Positions 49,810 through 61,167 of a DNA stretch of 64,000 bases are shown piece by piece. Made by a program: the position numbers and the translations under genes. How positions within the stretch are numbered: position 1 is the stretch's first letter; the number at the start of each line of letters is the position of its first letter. A model generated the notes under the pieces. The model was not told where the DNA came from, did no database searches, and saw nothing but the letters and a program-made list of their open reading frames with translations. Source of the DNA: Pseudocercospora fijiensis CIRAD86 (lineage: Eukaryota; Ascomycota; Dothideomycetes; Mycosphaerellales; Mycosphaerellaceae); NCBI RefSeq assembly GCF_000340215.1, contig NW_006921532.1, forward strand, positions 7,793,691 to 7,857,690. The letters are read 5' to 3'.

Positions 49810-50494
49810 GGCTAATTAGCTATAACTAGCGATACGGTAAGGGCCGCGGGCTAATTAGCTATAACTAGCGATAGGAACGCTCGCCCTCGCGCGCGATATC
49901 GACGAGCTCTATTTACTATTTATCGCCTCCCTTATAGAACTATTCTCTATTTATTCGATATTATAATATCGAAGGTATAAAAGAATATATTCTCGCGCCT
50001 ACTCGTAGGCCGCCTACGTGTATTACGAGCTAAATAAGAAGGCGGTTATATTCTTAGTCGTATCTCGACTGCGCCTACGTTAGGCTAATTAGCTATAACT
50101 AGCGATACGGTAAGAGCCGCGGGCTAATTAGCTATAACTAGCGATAGGAACGCTCGCCCTCGCGCGCGACGTCGACGAGCCCTATTTACTATTTATCGCC
50201 TCTCTTATAGAACTATTCTCTATTTATTCGATATTATAATATCGAAGGTATAAAAGAATATATTCTCGCGCCTACTCGTAGGCCGCCTATGTATATTGCG
50301 AGCTAAATAAGAAGGCGGTCGCATTCTTAGTCGTATCTCGACTACGCCCGCGTCGGGCTAATTAGCTATAACTAGCGATACAGTAAGGGCCGCGGGCTAA
50401 TTAGCTATAACTAGCGATAGGAACGCTCGCCCTCGCGCGCGACGTTAACTAGCCCTATTTACTATTTATCGCCTCCCTTATAGAACTATTCTCT
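49810..50494 (+). repeat. Tandem repeat, 273-bp unit, 2.5 copies
   Basis: Units start at 49810, 50083 and 50356 (the last is cut at about 50494). Each begins with two copies of GGCTAATTAGCTATAACTAG and includes a perfect 20-bp palindrome TTCGATATTATAATATCGAA. Further on are TATAAAAGAATATATTC and CGCGCCTACTCGTAGG. A stray partial unit head lies at about 51859-51886. The copies are nearly identical despite RIP-type composition. No coding role is evident. Confidence 0.85.
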
Positions 50495-51750
50495 TAGAGT
50501 ACTCTCTACGAGCTATACCGCGAAGATGCCCTCTACGGCCTTCGCGAAGCAGTCTTAATAACTCGCTACACTCTATATACCGCTAAGGACGTATTTAATA
50601 GTAAAGTCGGTATCTATACTAAGGTAAGTCTCGCCTTAACCCCTTTAACGCGCCGCCCGTTATATACTAACCTAAGTAGGTTTATATCTACGGCGCGACT
50701 TTGTCTACTCGTAGCTTCGCCGTCCGCGTTACTTTTAGTCTCCTCCGTACTAGTAAGAAAGTTCTATAGGAACCGCGAAGATGCCCTCTACGGCCTTCGC
50801 GAAGTAGTCTTAATAACTCGCTATACTCTATATGCCGCTAAGGACGCATTTAATAGTAAAGTCGGCATCTATACGAAGGTTAGTCTCGCCTTTACCCCTT
50901 TAACGCGCCGCCTGTTATATACTAACCTAAGTAGGTTTATATCTACAGCGCGACTTTGTCTATATATAGCTTCGCCGTCTACGTTACTTTTAGTCTCCTC
51001 TATACTAGTAAGAAAGTTCTATAGGAATAGTTAAAGCGCCTTATCGCTAGTAGCTTAGTCGTTCTTATACTAATAAATAATAAGTTCGTATCTCGCGCTA
51101 TTATCGCTACTATTACCGCTCGACTACTAGAGGGACTTTAGTAGAATCTACCTAAGCTTAATCTCGCCTTTACCCGTCCCGAGGAGTTAGAGCTAGATCC
51201 TACTATAGAATATCCTATAGTAGAGGACCGTAGCGGACTTTTCGAAGCTAATCGGTATACCTTGCTTAGCCTTTAGCGTATAATACGCGAGGGTTTCCCC
51301 TTATTAGAGCATCTCGTTAGTATATAGCCTTACATTTCGGCGCCTAAGTATTTTAAAGCATAGCCGAAGCGAGATCTAAGCTCTGTCCTAGTTAACAACT
51401 CTAACGAGAGCTTCGAGAATATTAATATAGTTAAGTACTAGCCTTCTAAGCCTAATAGTGCTCTAGACGCCTCCTAACTAGAAGCGCTCCGTCGTATTCT
51501 AACGGCGCGTCTTGCTATTATTTAAGGCCTATCCGGTACTAGTAAGACCTATATCTCTATATAAGCTATTAAAGTAATGCTCGAGAACTAGAACAAGGGA
51601 GATCTACTAATAATTATCGCTTATTAGACTAACTACGCTATCGACTAGTTTTTACGTTATATCGCTATATTCGAGGAAGAATTTGTACGTCTCGGTAGTC
51701 GTAGTAAGGATAAGGATGTCGTTAAGCCGCTTCGTTAGGATACGACGAAG
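50495..51750 (+). pseudogene. NFX1-type SF1 helicase fragment with duplicated exon
   Basis: Coding-like frame from about 50495. An exon-intron-exon block (YREDALYGLREAVL... then AVRVTFSLLRTSKKVL.E) occurs twice (50517-50771 and 50772-51026). The frame then runs LVVLILINNKF, TITARLLEGL, ELDPTIEY, EHLVSI.PYISAPKYF, and reaches motif I as AII.GLSGTSKTYIS (GLSGTSKT 51526-51549; family GPPGTGKTY) and motif Ia LLIIIAY.TNYAID.FLRYI (family ACQTNHAVDQLL). It breaks off after RLGSRSKDKDV near 51735; motifs II-VI are absent. This arrangement matches fungal NFX1/ZNFX1-like RNA helicase relatives (SF1). Breaks are Gln-type. It begins exactly where the 273-bp tandem repeats end. Confidence 0.75.
50517..51026 (+). 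repeat. 255-bp tandem duplication containing exon-intron-exon
   Basis: Two direct copies (50517-50771 and 50772-51026), 255 bp = 85 codons of genomic length. Each contains a 56-bp intron (50624-50679 in copy 1: donor GTAAGT, branch CTAAC, acceptor TAG). The duplication is within the NFX1-like helicase fragment, so the deduced protein would read the same segment twice. Confidence 0.8.
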
Positions 51751-51917
51751 CGCTTCTAGTTAGCAAGCCGCTTCGCTAGGATACGACGAAGCGCTTAAGA
51801 AACATTAAAGTAAGAAGGCGTTCGTATTCTAAGTCGTATCTCGACCGCGCCCGCGTCTAGCTAATTAGCTATAACTAGCGATACGGCCCTCGCTCCGTTA
51901 GAACGCGACGGAGCGCT
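51726..51917. repeat. Cluster of three GC-rich hairpins at a truncation point
   Basis: GCCGCTTCGTTAGGATACGACGAAGCGCTT-type hairpins at 51726-51755 and 51767-51796 (stem GCTTCGT/ACGAAGC) and a third, sequence-different but same-shape hairpin at 51891-51917 (CGCTCCGT...ACGGAGCG). They begin at the end of the truncated NFX1-like helicase and include one stray head of the 273-bp tandem unit (51859-51886) between them. Confidence 0.7.
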
Positions 51918-52611
51918 TCCGGTTAAGAAACATACGGGGTATACATTCCCCTACCCCTTACCCTCCGGTTCCGTAAGTAGGGATTTACCTATTTTCTTAG
52001 CTATACTTTTAGTCTTATATTAAGTATACGAGGTACCCTTTCCCGAAATCTAGCTAACCTGTCTATCCGATATTAATTAAACATTATTAGAACCTAGCTA
52101 ACTATCTAATTAAATAGCCTTCCTTCGCTATTACGGAAGGCTACTACGAACCTTACCCCGTATCTCGTATTACTCCGCCTATCGCCTAGTAAGGACTTTT
52201 ACCTTTAATAACAGACCTACTAGTAATACTCTTTAGGTTTACTTATCCTACGGTCCGATAGAGGAACAACTTAAAACTTTTAGTACGTACCTAAAACTAG
52301 GCGTTTAAGGTACGTACCTAAAGTTTTAAGTTATTTACGGTATCCTTTGATTGCTAGACTTTAGGTTTTACAACGTCTACGGGAAGGCCGTAGGTAGTAT
52401 ACGAACCTGCTTATACGTACTGCTTTATATGCAAAATATACTACGCTACTATTCCTTGCTCTCTTATATATAAAATGTATCGCTAGAAAGGGGTAGCCCT
52501 TTCTAGTATTAGTAGTTTCCGCGAGATAGAACTACTACCTCCTCGAATTCTATACTTATTAGCGCGGCTTATATATAAGCTTTGCCCTCCGCTGTTAACG
52601 GAATTAATACG
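51918..52611. other. Intergenic region upstream of gene C, with family A element
   Basis: No gene is seen. A family A double hairpin with extended arms lies at 52268-52332 (AACTTAAAACTTTTAGTACGTACC...GGTACGTACCTAAAGTTTTAAGTT). Further on, short T/A-rich sequence leads to the presumed start of gene C. Confidence 0.6.
52268..52332. repeat. Family A double hairpin upstream of gene C
   Basis: The outer arms AACTTAAAACTTT/AAAGTTTTAAGTT pair, and each half keeps the AGTACGTACCT or AGGTACGTACCT inner palindrome. The spacer differs (ACTAGGCGTTTA) from the intronic 54-bp copies, so this is a variant of the family, 13 bases longer in its arms. Confidence 0.8.
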
Positions 52612-53340
52612 ATACTATCTAAAGGATAGCGTAAGCTACTCGGTACTAAAGAGGAAGAGCGGAAGAAGAAGGCCGAACGTACCGCGAGGAAGTTAGCGAG
52701 TACAGCTCTACGACGAGCCTAGAAGAAAGTATAGTAAGCCGAGTAAGACCTAGGCGTAGCATCTTCTTCGTCTGCGCTACTACTATATCTAGCCGCTATA
52801 TCGTCTACCTCCTCGGCTACCTAACCTATCCCCTATATTAACCCTCTACTTCGTAGCTAAATAGGCGTAGTAGGTAGTCAAACACTCTAGAGTTAGCACT
52901 ATTCGGCTAGTTAGGGACGGCTACTTCTCCTAGTACTACGACTACTACCGCTCTCTTTATAGATAGCGCCGCGTATAAACACTAGAGATAGGCTATAGCT
53001 CCTCGCTGCCTATATTAACTAGCTCGAGATCGACGATATTATCGCGGTAGTCGATTAATTTGCTAGAGCTAACGCCGCTAGCTCTACTCTAAGGGATAGC
53101 ACTTCTACGTCTATTATTTAATAATCGATCGTATAGGCTATCCCTACCTACGACTAGCCTCGGTTAGCTATTCGGCGGGCTCCTCTACGTCCCCTTCTTT
53201 TTAAAATAGATAGTACTTAACTAGTATACCTATCTAATACTCTCCCTTCGTATATAGGTCCTCTTACCCTATATAGAATAGTTTACCGCCCCGCTCCGAT
53301 AGCTACTAGACCCCCTTCGTCCGCTATAGTACAATCCCTA

Positions 53341-53700
53341 CTAGCGCTAGCTTCTATACTAGCGATACCTCCCGCGCTAGCTTCTATACTAGCGATACCT
53401 CCCGCGCTAGCTTCTATACTAGCGATACCTCCCGCGCTAGCTTCTATACTAGCGATACCTCCCGCGCTAGCTTCTATACTAGCGATACCTTCCGCGCTAG
53501 CTTCTATACTAGCGATACCTCCCGCACTAGCTTCTATACTAGCGATACCTCCCTAGCTAGCTTCTATACTAGCGATACCTCTCTAGCTAGCTTCTATACT
53601 AGCGATACCTCCCGCGCTAGCTTCTATACTAGCGACGCCTTCCTAGCTAGCTTCTATACTAGCGACGCCTTTCCTACTAGCTTCTATACTAGCGACGCTG
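53341..53700 (+). repeat. 30-bp coding minisatellite, 12 units
   Basis: Twelve units of CCCGCGCTAGCTTCTATACTAGCGATACCT (30 bp), in frame with gene C as ten-residue repeats. The first, left-hand units are identical; the last four vary at the CCCGCG position and end GACGCCT. The unit already contains RIP-type TA dinucleotides throughout. Confidence 0.95.
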
Positions 53701-53981
53701 CCTAAGCCTAACTCCTAAGGAAGCGTAGCTTATTCTTCCCTATTACTAGCTTCGAAGTCCGCTACTTAACCTACTTCGCCGACTCCTCGAAGAAGTCTCT
53801 CCTTCCCTCCTATTCTAGAGAGCCCCTCGTTACCTACGACGCCGCCTAAGCTAGACTCCTAAGTAAGCGTAGCTTATTCTCCCCTATTACTAGCTTCGAA
53901 GTCCGCTACTTAACCTACTTCGCCGACTTCTCGAAGAAGTCTCTCCTTCCCTCCTATTCTAGAGAGCCCCTCGTTACCTAC
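53701..53981 (+). repeat. 144-bp in-frame duplication in gene C
   Basis: Two copies starting at 53701 and 53845 (the second is cut by a few bases), each encoding a Ser/Pro-rich segment with SVAYS, LLLASKSAT and RRSLSFPPILESPSLPT. It directly follows the 30-bp minisatellite. The 144-bp period equals 48 codons and keeps the frame. Confidence 0.85.
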
Positions 53982-56900
53982 TTTAAGAAACGGGACGAAT
54001 TAACTACTAGCCTCGGTACGGCGTAGTCGACCGATCGTAAGCGCGAGTATATCTAAGTCTAATTCTAGAGACAGTATTCCTAGCCCTAGCTTAAGGCGAA
54101 GCCCGTCTAAATTAAGAGATAGTATTACTAGGTCTAATTTAAGAGAGAGCTTATAAAGGCCTCGTCCTAGAGCTTACCTATCGTAGCTATAACGCGGGCT
54201 CCTACTACGTATCCGGCTAAATCCTAGAGGGCGTAACCCGCGCCCTACCTTACTAGAATCCCTACTACCGCTACGACCTACGCTACCGCGAGGTCGATAG
54301 AGTCGAGACGATAATAGCAACGTTACGCTCGAAAGCTCGTAAGTACCTTCGGCAACTAGTAGTTTAATCTAATCGGATTTAAGTAGTCCTTCGAGTAGCG
54401 ACGCTAGGGTTAATTCCGACGAGGAACTAGACAACCTATCTATTATATCGACCCCTTATAGTCGGATAGTACTTTACTAAGCGCTCGCCGTAGATAGTTA
54501 CTCTTATAAGTATTCCTAAGACTAGAATATAGACGCGGAAGAAGAGGAGCCGATACTACTTAAAGTTATACTCGTAGAATTTGTTACTAAGGGCACTACC
54601 GCTACCTTTGCCTAAAGTTAACTTTACTAGCTCCCGGATATACTTACGTACGTCGTAGAGTATAGTAAGCTCCTAACGTATATATACGAGTAGCTCCGAG
54701 GCGTCGACTAGCGTAGACTCCTCGCCGGGCAGGTTAACGAGATACCTTCTACGGTCCTATTACTCGAGAAGTCGTGCCTTATATCTACTAATTAGCTATT
54801 TTACATTACTCGATACTAGGATATTAACGTACTTCTCCTCCCTATAACCTTACTTGCGACCTATAGAGCTAGTATTCGGTTGTTCTATACGCCTCGCTTT
54901 ATAAAGACTATTACTTACGAGTAGTATATACTAGTAGGCCGCTCTCCGATACGACCCGAACGCTATAAGTATATACGGATCGCGACTAGACTCGATACTT
55001 CTAGATTTAATACGTACCTCTTCTTCCCTAACCTTCTACTCCCTAAAGCGAATCGAAATCGGAAGATCGACCGGTAACGTCGCTATTATATAAACAAGCG
55101 TAAACAGGCTTACTTTGTTAATACTATCCTTATTCCTACGCTTCGCGATACTTATCCTTCTCGAGTACTCGTATATTATCCCCTATCCTTCTAGTAAGTA
55201 TATAATCGCGTATACGCTCGATAGAAATAAGGCGTAGAAGGTAACAATCGTAACGTTAGTAAAATCTCTTACGATATTATAGATCCGCTACCGGCAAATT
55301 AAGACCCTATAGTCGACGTAGCTATACTACGACTATATTATTTATAGTAGGGTATCGAACGTCGGTTACGTCGAGACTTAGATATATATTAGCGGCGTAT
55401 AGAACTAGTTATTATATAGTATAGGACTAAAATCCGTCTAGAGGCATAGACTCCCTTAGAGCTTAAAGAACTCCTCGATTAGTCCCTCGAGCGCTAGTTT
55501 AACCCTATATATCGTAATATAGACCGCGCTTAGTTCGACCTCGTATAAGAAGACATCCCTACTAGACTAGTAGTCGAAGACGTAGTAGTATCTCCGCTTA
55601 TCGCCCTTTACCGGATAGCCTATAGCGTTGCGAAGACTAGCGGCCTTAATATCGAGTATCCTTAAGTATACTAGTAGTTCGGTATATAAGAGGCTTATAG
55701 CATCCGAGGCAAACTACTCCGTAAGTCCGTAGAGCGGCTTAGTAGTATCGGCTTCTTCTAAGGATATAATATATCGAAGGATCTCTTCGCGTCTATTAAC
55801 CGAACGGTAGAACCTATTTTTAGTTAGTTAATACTACCGCTTCTTATATTCTCCTAGTCTACTATCGACTAGGTAGCCGCCGTTACTTCCCTTATTGCCC
55901 GAGATACTATATTTCGCCGAGCTCGTATCTTAGACGCCTTTAAAGCGGAAATTATATAGGCGTATAATACGCTAGATAGCTACGCCTCGAGTACCGTTCC
56001 CTTTAGCGTACGAGGAGAGGTTCGCACTTACTAGGACCTGCTCTATTAGCCTAATCTACCTATAACTCGCCTAAGCCTAACTAAGGGAGCAGACAGGCGT
56101 CGTACTTACTAGCCTTTCTTCGTACTCGAGAGTAAGTACGTCGTCGACTTTATACGTTTATAGTTAAACCGCTAGCTCTTTGTAATATATATAGTCCTTT
56201 CGTAAAGGTCCGTTAACGTAGGCGTAAATACCGCCTAACTCGATCGTATAACCCGCGCCGTTAAGGAAGCCTCTACGTCGGTAATGCTTAATATACTATT
56301 CGACTTACTAACTACGACCTATAATAGTAGTTCCTTTAGTATAAAGCATAGACTCTCTTATAATCGTTACGACCGGTTAGGCGTAGGCGATAGAGAGTAG
56401 AAAGGAAGTCGTTAGGGTTTAAATATTATAGTAAGCCTCCGTACTACGTACGCCGCCTAGCTCCTAGCCGATCTCTTTAACTAGGTTTAACTACGCTTCT
56501 ATACTGCCGCGCTCTAGTAGACCGCCTATACTACCGACTTCCTCTATAGCTAGCTCTAAGCTACTAGTTCGGGAAGGCTAGAGTAAGCTTTCTATAGCTA
56601 CGTAAAGGAGACGATCGACTAACTCGTTACCGCCTACTAAACGTATCGAGTAGCATATAGGGAGCGTAAGGATAACGATTCGGAAGAGGATAACAACTCG
56701 GATTAGTACGTAGGCATCGTTAAACGGGCGCTTTAGCGATTAAGCTAGGTATATAAATACCGCTATACTAGCTATATACTCTATATACTCTTAAAGTCCG
56801 ATAAGCGCCTAGGGGATTAGATATAGTTACGCTGCTTCTTCTTAGAGGAAGTTACCGATAAAGAGAGAGCCGGTCTCTATAGCTTTTCGTACGACCTCGT

Positions 56901-57618
56901 ATATTAGATAACGGGTAGGAGACCTAATATTGTCGTCGCCTAGGGCGGTAGTAGTAACGCTATAGAAGGCGGCTTTACCTTATTTACCGCTATCTAGCAA
57001 ACCCGCCTTTAGCTACTCTTTAACTAGGACGACGGTTTTCGCCGCAATAGCTAGGAACGCCGACTATAGCGTAGGTAGGCGAGGTACTATTTCGACGTAC
57101 TCGCCTTACTTAGTCGGGATTACCTAAACATTATACAACAGTTTAAGCGTAGTATAGGGCGTTATATAATAAATTAGATACGCATCCTCCTAGTATACGA
57201 TAAAAGCAAAATCTATTAAGCCGTTCGATAGAAGAAAATACCTAGTACTACTAGTTAATACTAGGTAAAGTAGGTAGCCGCTGTCCTAGTTAGCGCGAGT
57301 AACCTTATCTAGAATAGTACTATCCTATAGCATTAGTCGCTTATTAGTACCGTAAACAAGAAGAATTAACTTTATATAATGTACCGCTATACTCCTAATC
57401 TACTCTGTAATTAAGGATAGTAGAGGATTAGCGAAGATCTTATTAACTACTTTATAGCGATACGATAGATTTAGCGACTAAGAGGGCTAGATAATAGTAA
57501 CTCTACGTCTGCCGACGACGACGATAACGACGAGTAGATTCCGTCGCGAAATAGTAAGGCAACGCTAGCCGAATACTAGGTATAGCTACCGCTTAATACG
57601 GCTACTAGACAGTGCTAA

Positions 57619-58449
57619 CAATAGCAAAAACTTCGGGCGTACGCCTAAAACCGTAGTTATATAATAAGTGTATACTAATAAAGAAACTTTAGGTACGCAC
57701 CTATTTAATGCGTAGAATAGGTATATACCTAAAGTTCCTTTATTTATATATAGTCTCTGCAATATTTAATCGTATAGTTAAAGAAGTAGATATAGGCCGG
57801 TTAACTAAGTAGATAGCGCTTGAATAAGATTAAATAGCGAGCGACTAGCGCACTACTAAATAAACAGATAGCCTGTCGTATATAATAGCGTATAATCTAG
57901 GTTTATTGCTTTGTCGACTTTGCTAGACTAGCGTCGAGAATAATAGGATTCTATTATACTATTATTGTTCTATATGCTTAGAATAACAAAATTGCTATAT
58001 AGTACTAACCTCTCTTTATCCGGAAGCTGTACTATACTATTAGAGATAGAGCCTCGTAGTATAGGTAGAAATCTCGACCTATAAAGTCGGAAATTAGCAT
58101 CTCGGAAGAGGCGTTCTCTACTACTATATATAGCGATCTATATTCACTCGGAGCTATAGAACACCGCTAGATATTCTATTATACTGTCTACTTAATATAT
58201 AGATTACTATAGCTCTTAACCCTTATATATACTATAGGGTTATCGAGGACGACAACGAGGTAGACTAACTTTACTTAATAGGCCCTAAATTCTTTATATA
58301 GTTAACTACTTAAGGAACGAAATTATTACGTAGTTGTATAAGCTAGAAGGACTATAATTGATTAAATAAAGACGTTGTTACTTATTTACATGCTTATATA
58401 ATTATTTATGTAATTTAATATTACGGAGACTGTTTCTATAATCGTAGTA
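57619..58449. other. Intergenic region between gene C and F-box-like gene
   Basis: The 3' flanks of two convergent genes. It contains a complete family A double hairpin (57684-57737) and otherwise A/T-rich sequence. No gene is seen. Confidence 0.6.
57684..57737. repeat. Family A 54-bp double hairpin, opposite orientation
   Basis: AAACTTTAGGTACGCACCT, spacer ATTTAATGCGTAGAAT, then AGGTATATACCTAAAGTTC. The spacer is the reverse complement of that in the intronic copies (ATTCTACGCGTTAAAT) apart from one transition. The same 54-bp element is therefore present inverted and outside any intron. GTACGCAC is less RIP-altered than other copies. Confidence 0.85.
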
Positions 58450-60033
58450 TTATACACCTAATCTAAGAATATTACCTTTAAGTAGCGTAGGGTTCTCTTC
58501 CTTTGTCGACACTTTACGTAGAGTAGCCGTACCCTCTTCTATTACTAGTAGCTCGCGTTCCTTCGCTATACTTAGTCGCTATAGTACGACGAGCGTAATA
58601 TCGTTATCGTACGCCTCCTCCCCCTCTAGAAGTTCGATTAGAGTTATATCTACTATACCGTTCGCTAGGTAGGCGATACTATAGCGCTACTAATATATAA
58701 TCGTTCCTAAGACTTTAACGTTACCTTCGAGGTTAAATGCCCCGATTCCGATCTCGTACTCTATTTCGCTATATAGCAGTTTAAGGTTATAGCGAAGCGC
58801 CTTAATATCCGCTATCGTAACGTTAAAGTCCGGTAGATAGTAATAAACTAAGAAGCGATGCTATATTAATAGCTAAGTTTTCTTATCGAGTCTATACCGA
58901 GTATAACGCTTAAGGCTAAATATACCTTTAGTCTTATTACCTAGATCGGTAACAATCTAATATAAACACTAGTACTTCCTACAATCCGGCGACTATAGCT
59001 ACGCCGCGCGAGAAACTAGAACATTATATATAAAACCGCCATATACGAGTGCGACCGATATTAAGTAAAATCTAGTATATACCGCTAATCTATCCGCACT
59101 TTACTATACGTCTTTTAACTACCGCCGATCCTTATCTCGTATATTCTAGAGTCTAGAACGTAAGGTCTATACAAACCGGAAATATACGAGGGCGACGTCG
59201 TAGAGTCGTAGAGGTACTAACGCCGAGCTACGATACCCGAAGAATGCATTACAATAACTTAAGTAGAGGTTGTCTACGAGGTGCTTAACGAATAGCAATT
59301 AGTCGTATATAGACCGCGACTACTACCTTAGTATACTCTCCGAGCTTAAGTTAATATATTCGTCGAGCCTCCTTTAACTACGTTCTCTATCGTATAGGTA
59401 AAGGTTATTCCCGAGACTATATAGCGGTCTAAATACGGCTAACAATTGTGCTATCGTACTAGGCCTACTATTATTATAGCTACTCGTATTAATTAATACC
59501 TTATAAGACGTCTCCTATAGTATATTCTCGGGCGTCGGCGCTAGCCGCTAAGGACAATAAGGTAGTAAGTAACTACCCTATATAATCGAGAGTATATAGA
59601 TATATATCGTTAAACTCCGTACCGGCAATAACGAGAAGTAGCGTTTACGCTTCTTAATAGGCAAAGGAGGATCCGACTTCGTCTTAATTACGACCTCGCT
59701 AAACCGGAGACTAGGCCGCATACTCGCTATTACTATCCGAACCGCTTCGTCGCCGTAGTTAGTAAGTATAGGCATATATAATAAGGGTCGCAATTCGGGA
59801 CTACCGTTAATATAGAGAGCGACTAGGACCGCTATATATATCTAATCCTACGCGATAGTTCGAGTCTAACTATCGATACCGAACCCCGCCGGCTAGCGCT
59901 TATATTATATCTACTACTCCCTATCTATACTATAGTTATAAGCAACCTAGACTTTACAGTCTCTATACCTAACGTTTACTAGGTAGCGTAGGATTTGATC
60001 CTTTAGCTCGATCGACAGTTCGGAGAATAACAT
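58450..60033 (-). pseudogene. F-box-like hypothetical protein, copy 2 (complete)
   Basis: A minus-strand frame of exactly 528 codons from ATG (60031-60033) to TAA (58450-58452), with Gln-type stops only. The N-terminus MLFSELSIELKDQILRYLVN resembles an F-box. Later segments include SDPPLPIKKRKRYFSLLPVRS (about 59680-59615), a long Leu/Tyr/Arg-rich helical part and a C-terminal stretch with RYNLKLLYSEIEYEIGIGAF and ERELLVIEEGTATLRKV. F-box proteins recruit substrates to SCF ubiquitin ligases, but one degenerate motif is weak evidence. It is divergent from the SNF2 'A' gene at 60445 and convergent with gene C. Copy 1 is at the left window edge. Confidence 0.6.
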
Positions 60034-60444
60034 CCTCGCTTTAATTAGATAGTAGTATAAGGTTGTTATAGTAAGTAGCAATAATAAGCGTTTAATAGAA
60101 CTTTAGGTGCGTACCTAAAATTTCCTTACGTTATACCTTATATAACCTTATATAACCTTATAGGCTATTACCTAATACTAGTGCGGGTAAGCGTTAAAAG
60201 CAAATATCGCTATTAGACGCGGGATATGCCGCTAGCGGCAAACACGTAGTCCGTACGTAATATAACTTTTCTTCTTTTATAAACCTGCTCCCTCTTCTTA
60301 ACTTAAATATTAATATTAACCTTCCGTAGCACTTACTATTACTAGCACTAGAATAGGTATATACCTAAAGTTTCTTTAAAAATACTAATAGTTGAACTAT
60401 TTTCGAAAGAAATATATTACTATAATCGCGAAAAAACTATAGCT
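60034..60444. promoter_or_regulatory. Divergent intergenic region, copy 2
   Basis: Counterpart of 1041-1451, with the same two family A palindromes (60105-60125 and about 60352-60373). These positions are conserved between copies; several bases differ by C/T or G/A, as expected from independent RIP. Confidence 0.45.
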
Positions 60445-61009
60445 ATAAGTTCCCTACTTATCCCTAGCGCGCGTAAGCGTAAATTAGGCACTAGTCCGCT
60501 AAGCGACCCGCCCTAAACCCCGACGTCTACTACTAAGAAGTAGTATACCCTACTACTTAGCCTCGGCGATCCTTCCCCGAAAGAGTCGCTAGTAAAGAAG
60601 GCTAAGACCGCTAATACGCCTAAGAAGTTAACTAAAGCTAAGTAGGACAAGACTATCGGTATAGAGATAGACTAAGATAAGCTTAACCTAGCCGAGTAGA
60701 GGTTTAAGGAAGGTCGCGTTAATAGCTTTAAGGATATTATAGACAAGACCCGCGGCGTAGTAACGGCCCTATCCTATAGTTAAGGTGTCTATATAGCCGC
60801 CTACTCCGCTAGATCTATTAAGAACGAGACTACTATAGGAGCTATAGAGATCCTAGTCGGCGACTAGTTCATACGTATAATAGCGAAGCTCGAGCTAGCG
60901 TTTAAGTATTTCTACTTATATCGCGTCGTAAGTATAATAGGCCTAAGTATACCCCCTTTTTTTTATTCTTTTTTTCCTTTACCGTTATATCGATTCTACT
61001 TAAAAGATG

Positions 61010-61063
61010 AAACTTTAGGTATATACCTATTCTACGCGTTAAATAGGTACGTACCTAAAGTTT
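61010..61063. repeat. Family A 54-bp double hairpin, copy 2 intron, unit 1
   Basis: Matches 2017-2070 in arms, spacer and position within intron 1. Confidence 0.85.
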
Positions 61064-61113
61064 CCTTAAAATACTACGATTTAGGTGCACGCCTTAAGTT
61101 AACTCTAAAGATA

Positions 61114-61167
61114 AAACTTTAGGTATATACCTATTCTATATATTAAATAGGTACGTACCTAAAGTTT
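61114..61167. repeat. Family A 54-bp double hairpin, copy 2 intron, unit 2
   Basis: Matches 2121-2174 in arms and position; the spacer here is ATTCTATATATTAAAT, one more RIP step than in copy 1. Confidence 0.85.

Larger units (their letters stand above)
52612..57618 (+). pseudogene. Gene C: unrecognised 1668-codon protein with internal repeats
   Basis: From a presumed start ATA (former ATG) at 52612 to TAA at 57616-57618 the frame is exactly 1669 codons and broken only at Gln-type stops, with no frameshift. The N-terminus is Lys/Glu-rich (TKEEERKKKAERTARKLAS), then Ser/Ala-rich. A decapeptide minisatellite (53341-53700) and a 48-codon duplication (53701-53981) follow, both in frame. After them comes a Gln/Lys/Arg-rich basic stretch. 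The long C-terminal two thirds has helical, globular-looking sequence, including VVA.GGSSNAIEGGFTLF (about 56934-56985) and QVAAVLVSASNLI. No known catalytic motif was recognised. Family A elements stand on both sides (52268 and 57684), suggesting that it belongs with the SNF2 'A'/F-box-like pair at 58450. Confidence 0.65.

Noticed and set aside
53341..53700. CRISPR-like array
   Set aside because: The 30-bp units are head to tail with no spacers, are in frame with a coding sequence, and the setting is eukaryotic.
52612..57618. Starship-type captain recombinase or other transposase for the family A region
   Set aside because: No tyrosine-recombinase, DDE or HUH catalytic pattern could be recognised in gene C or its neighbours.
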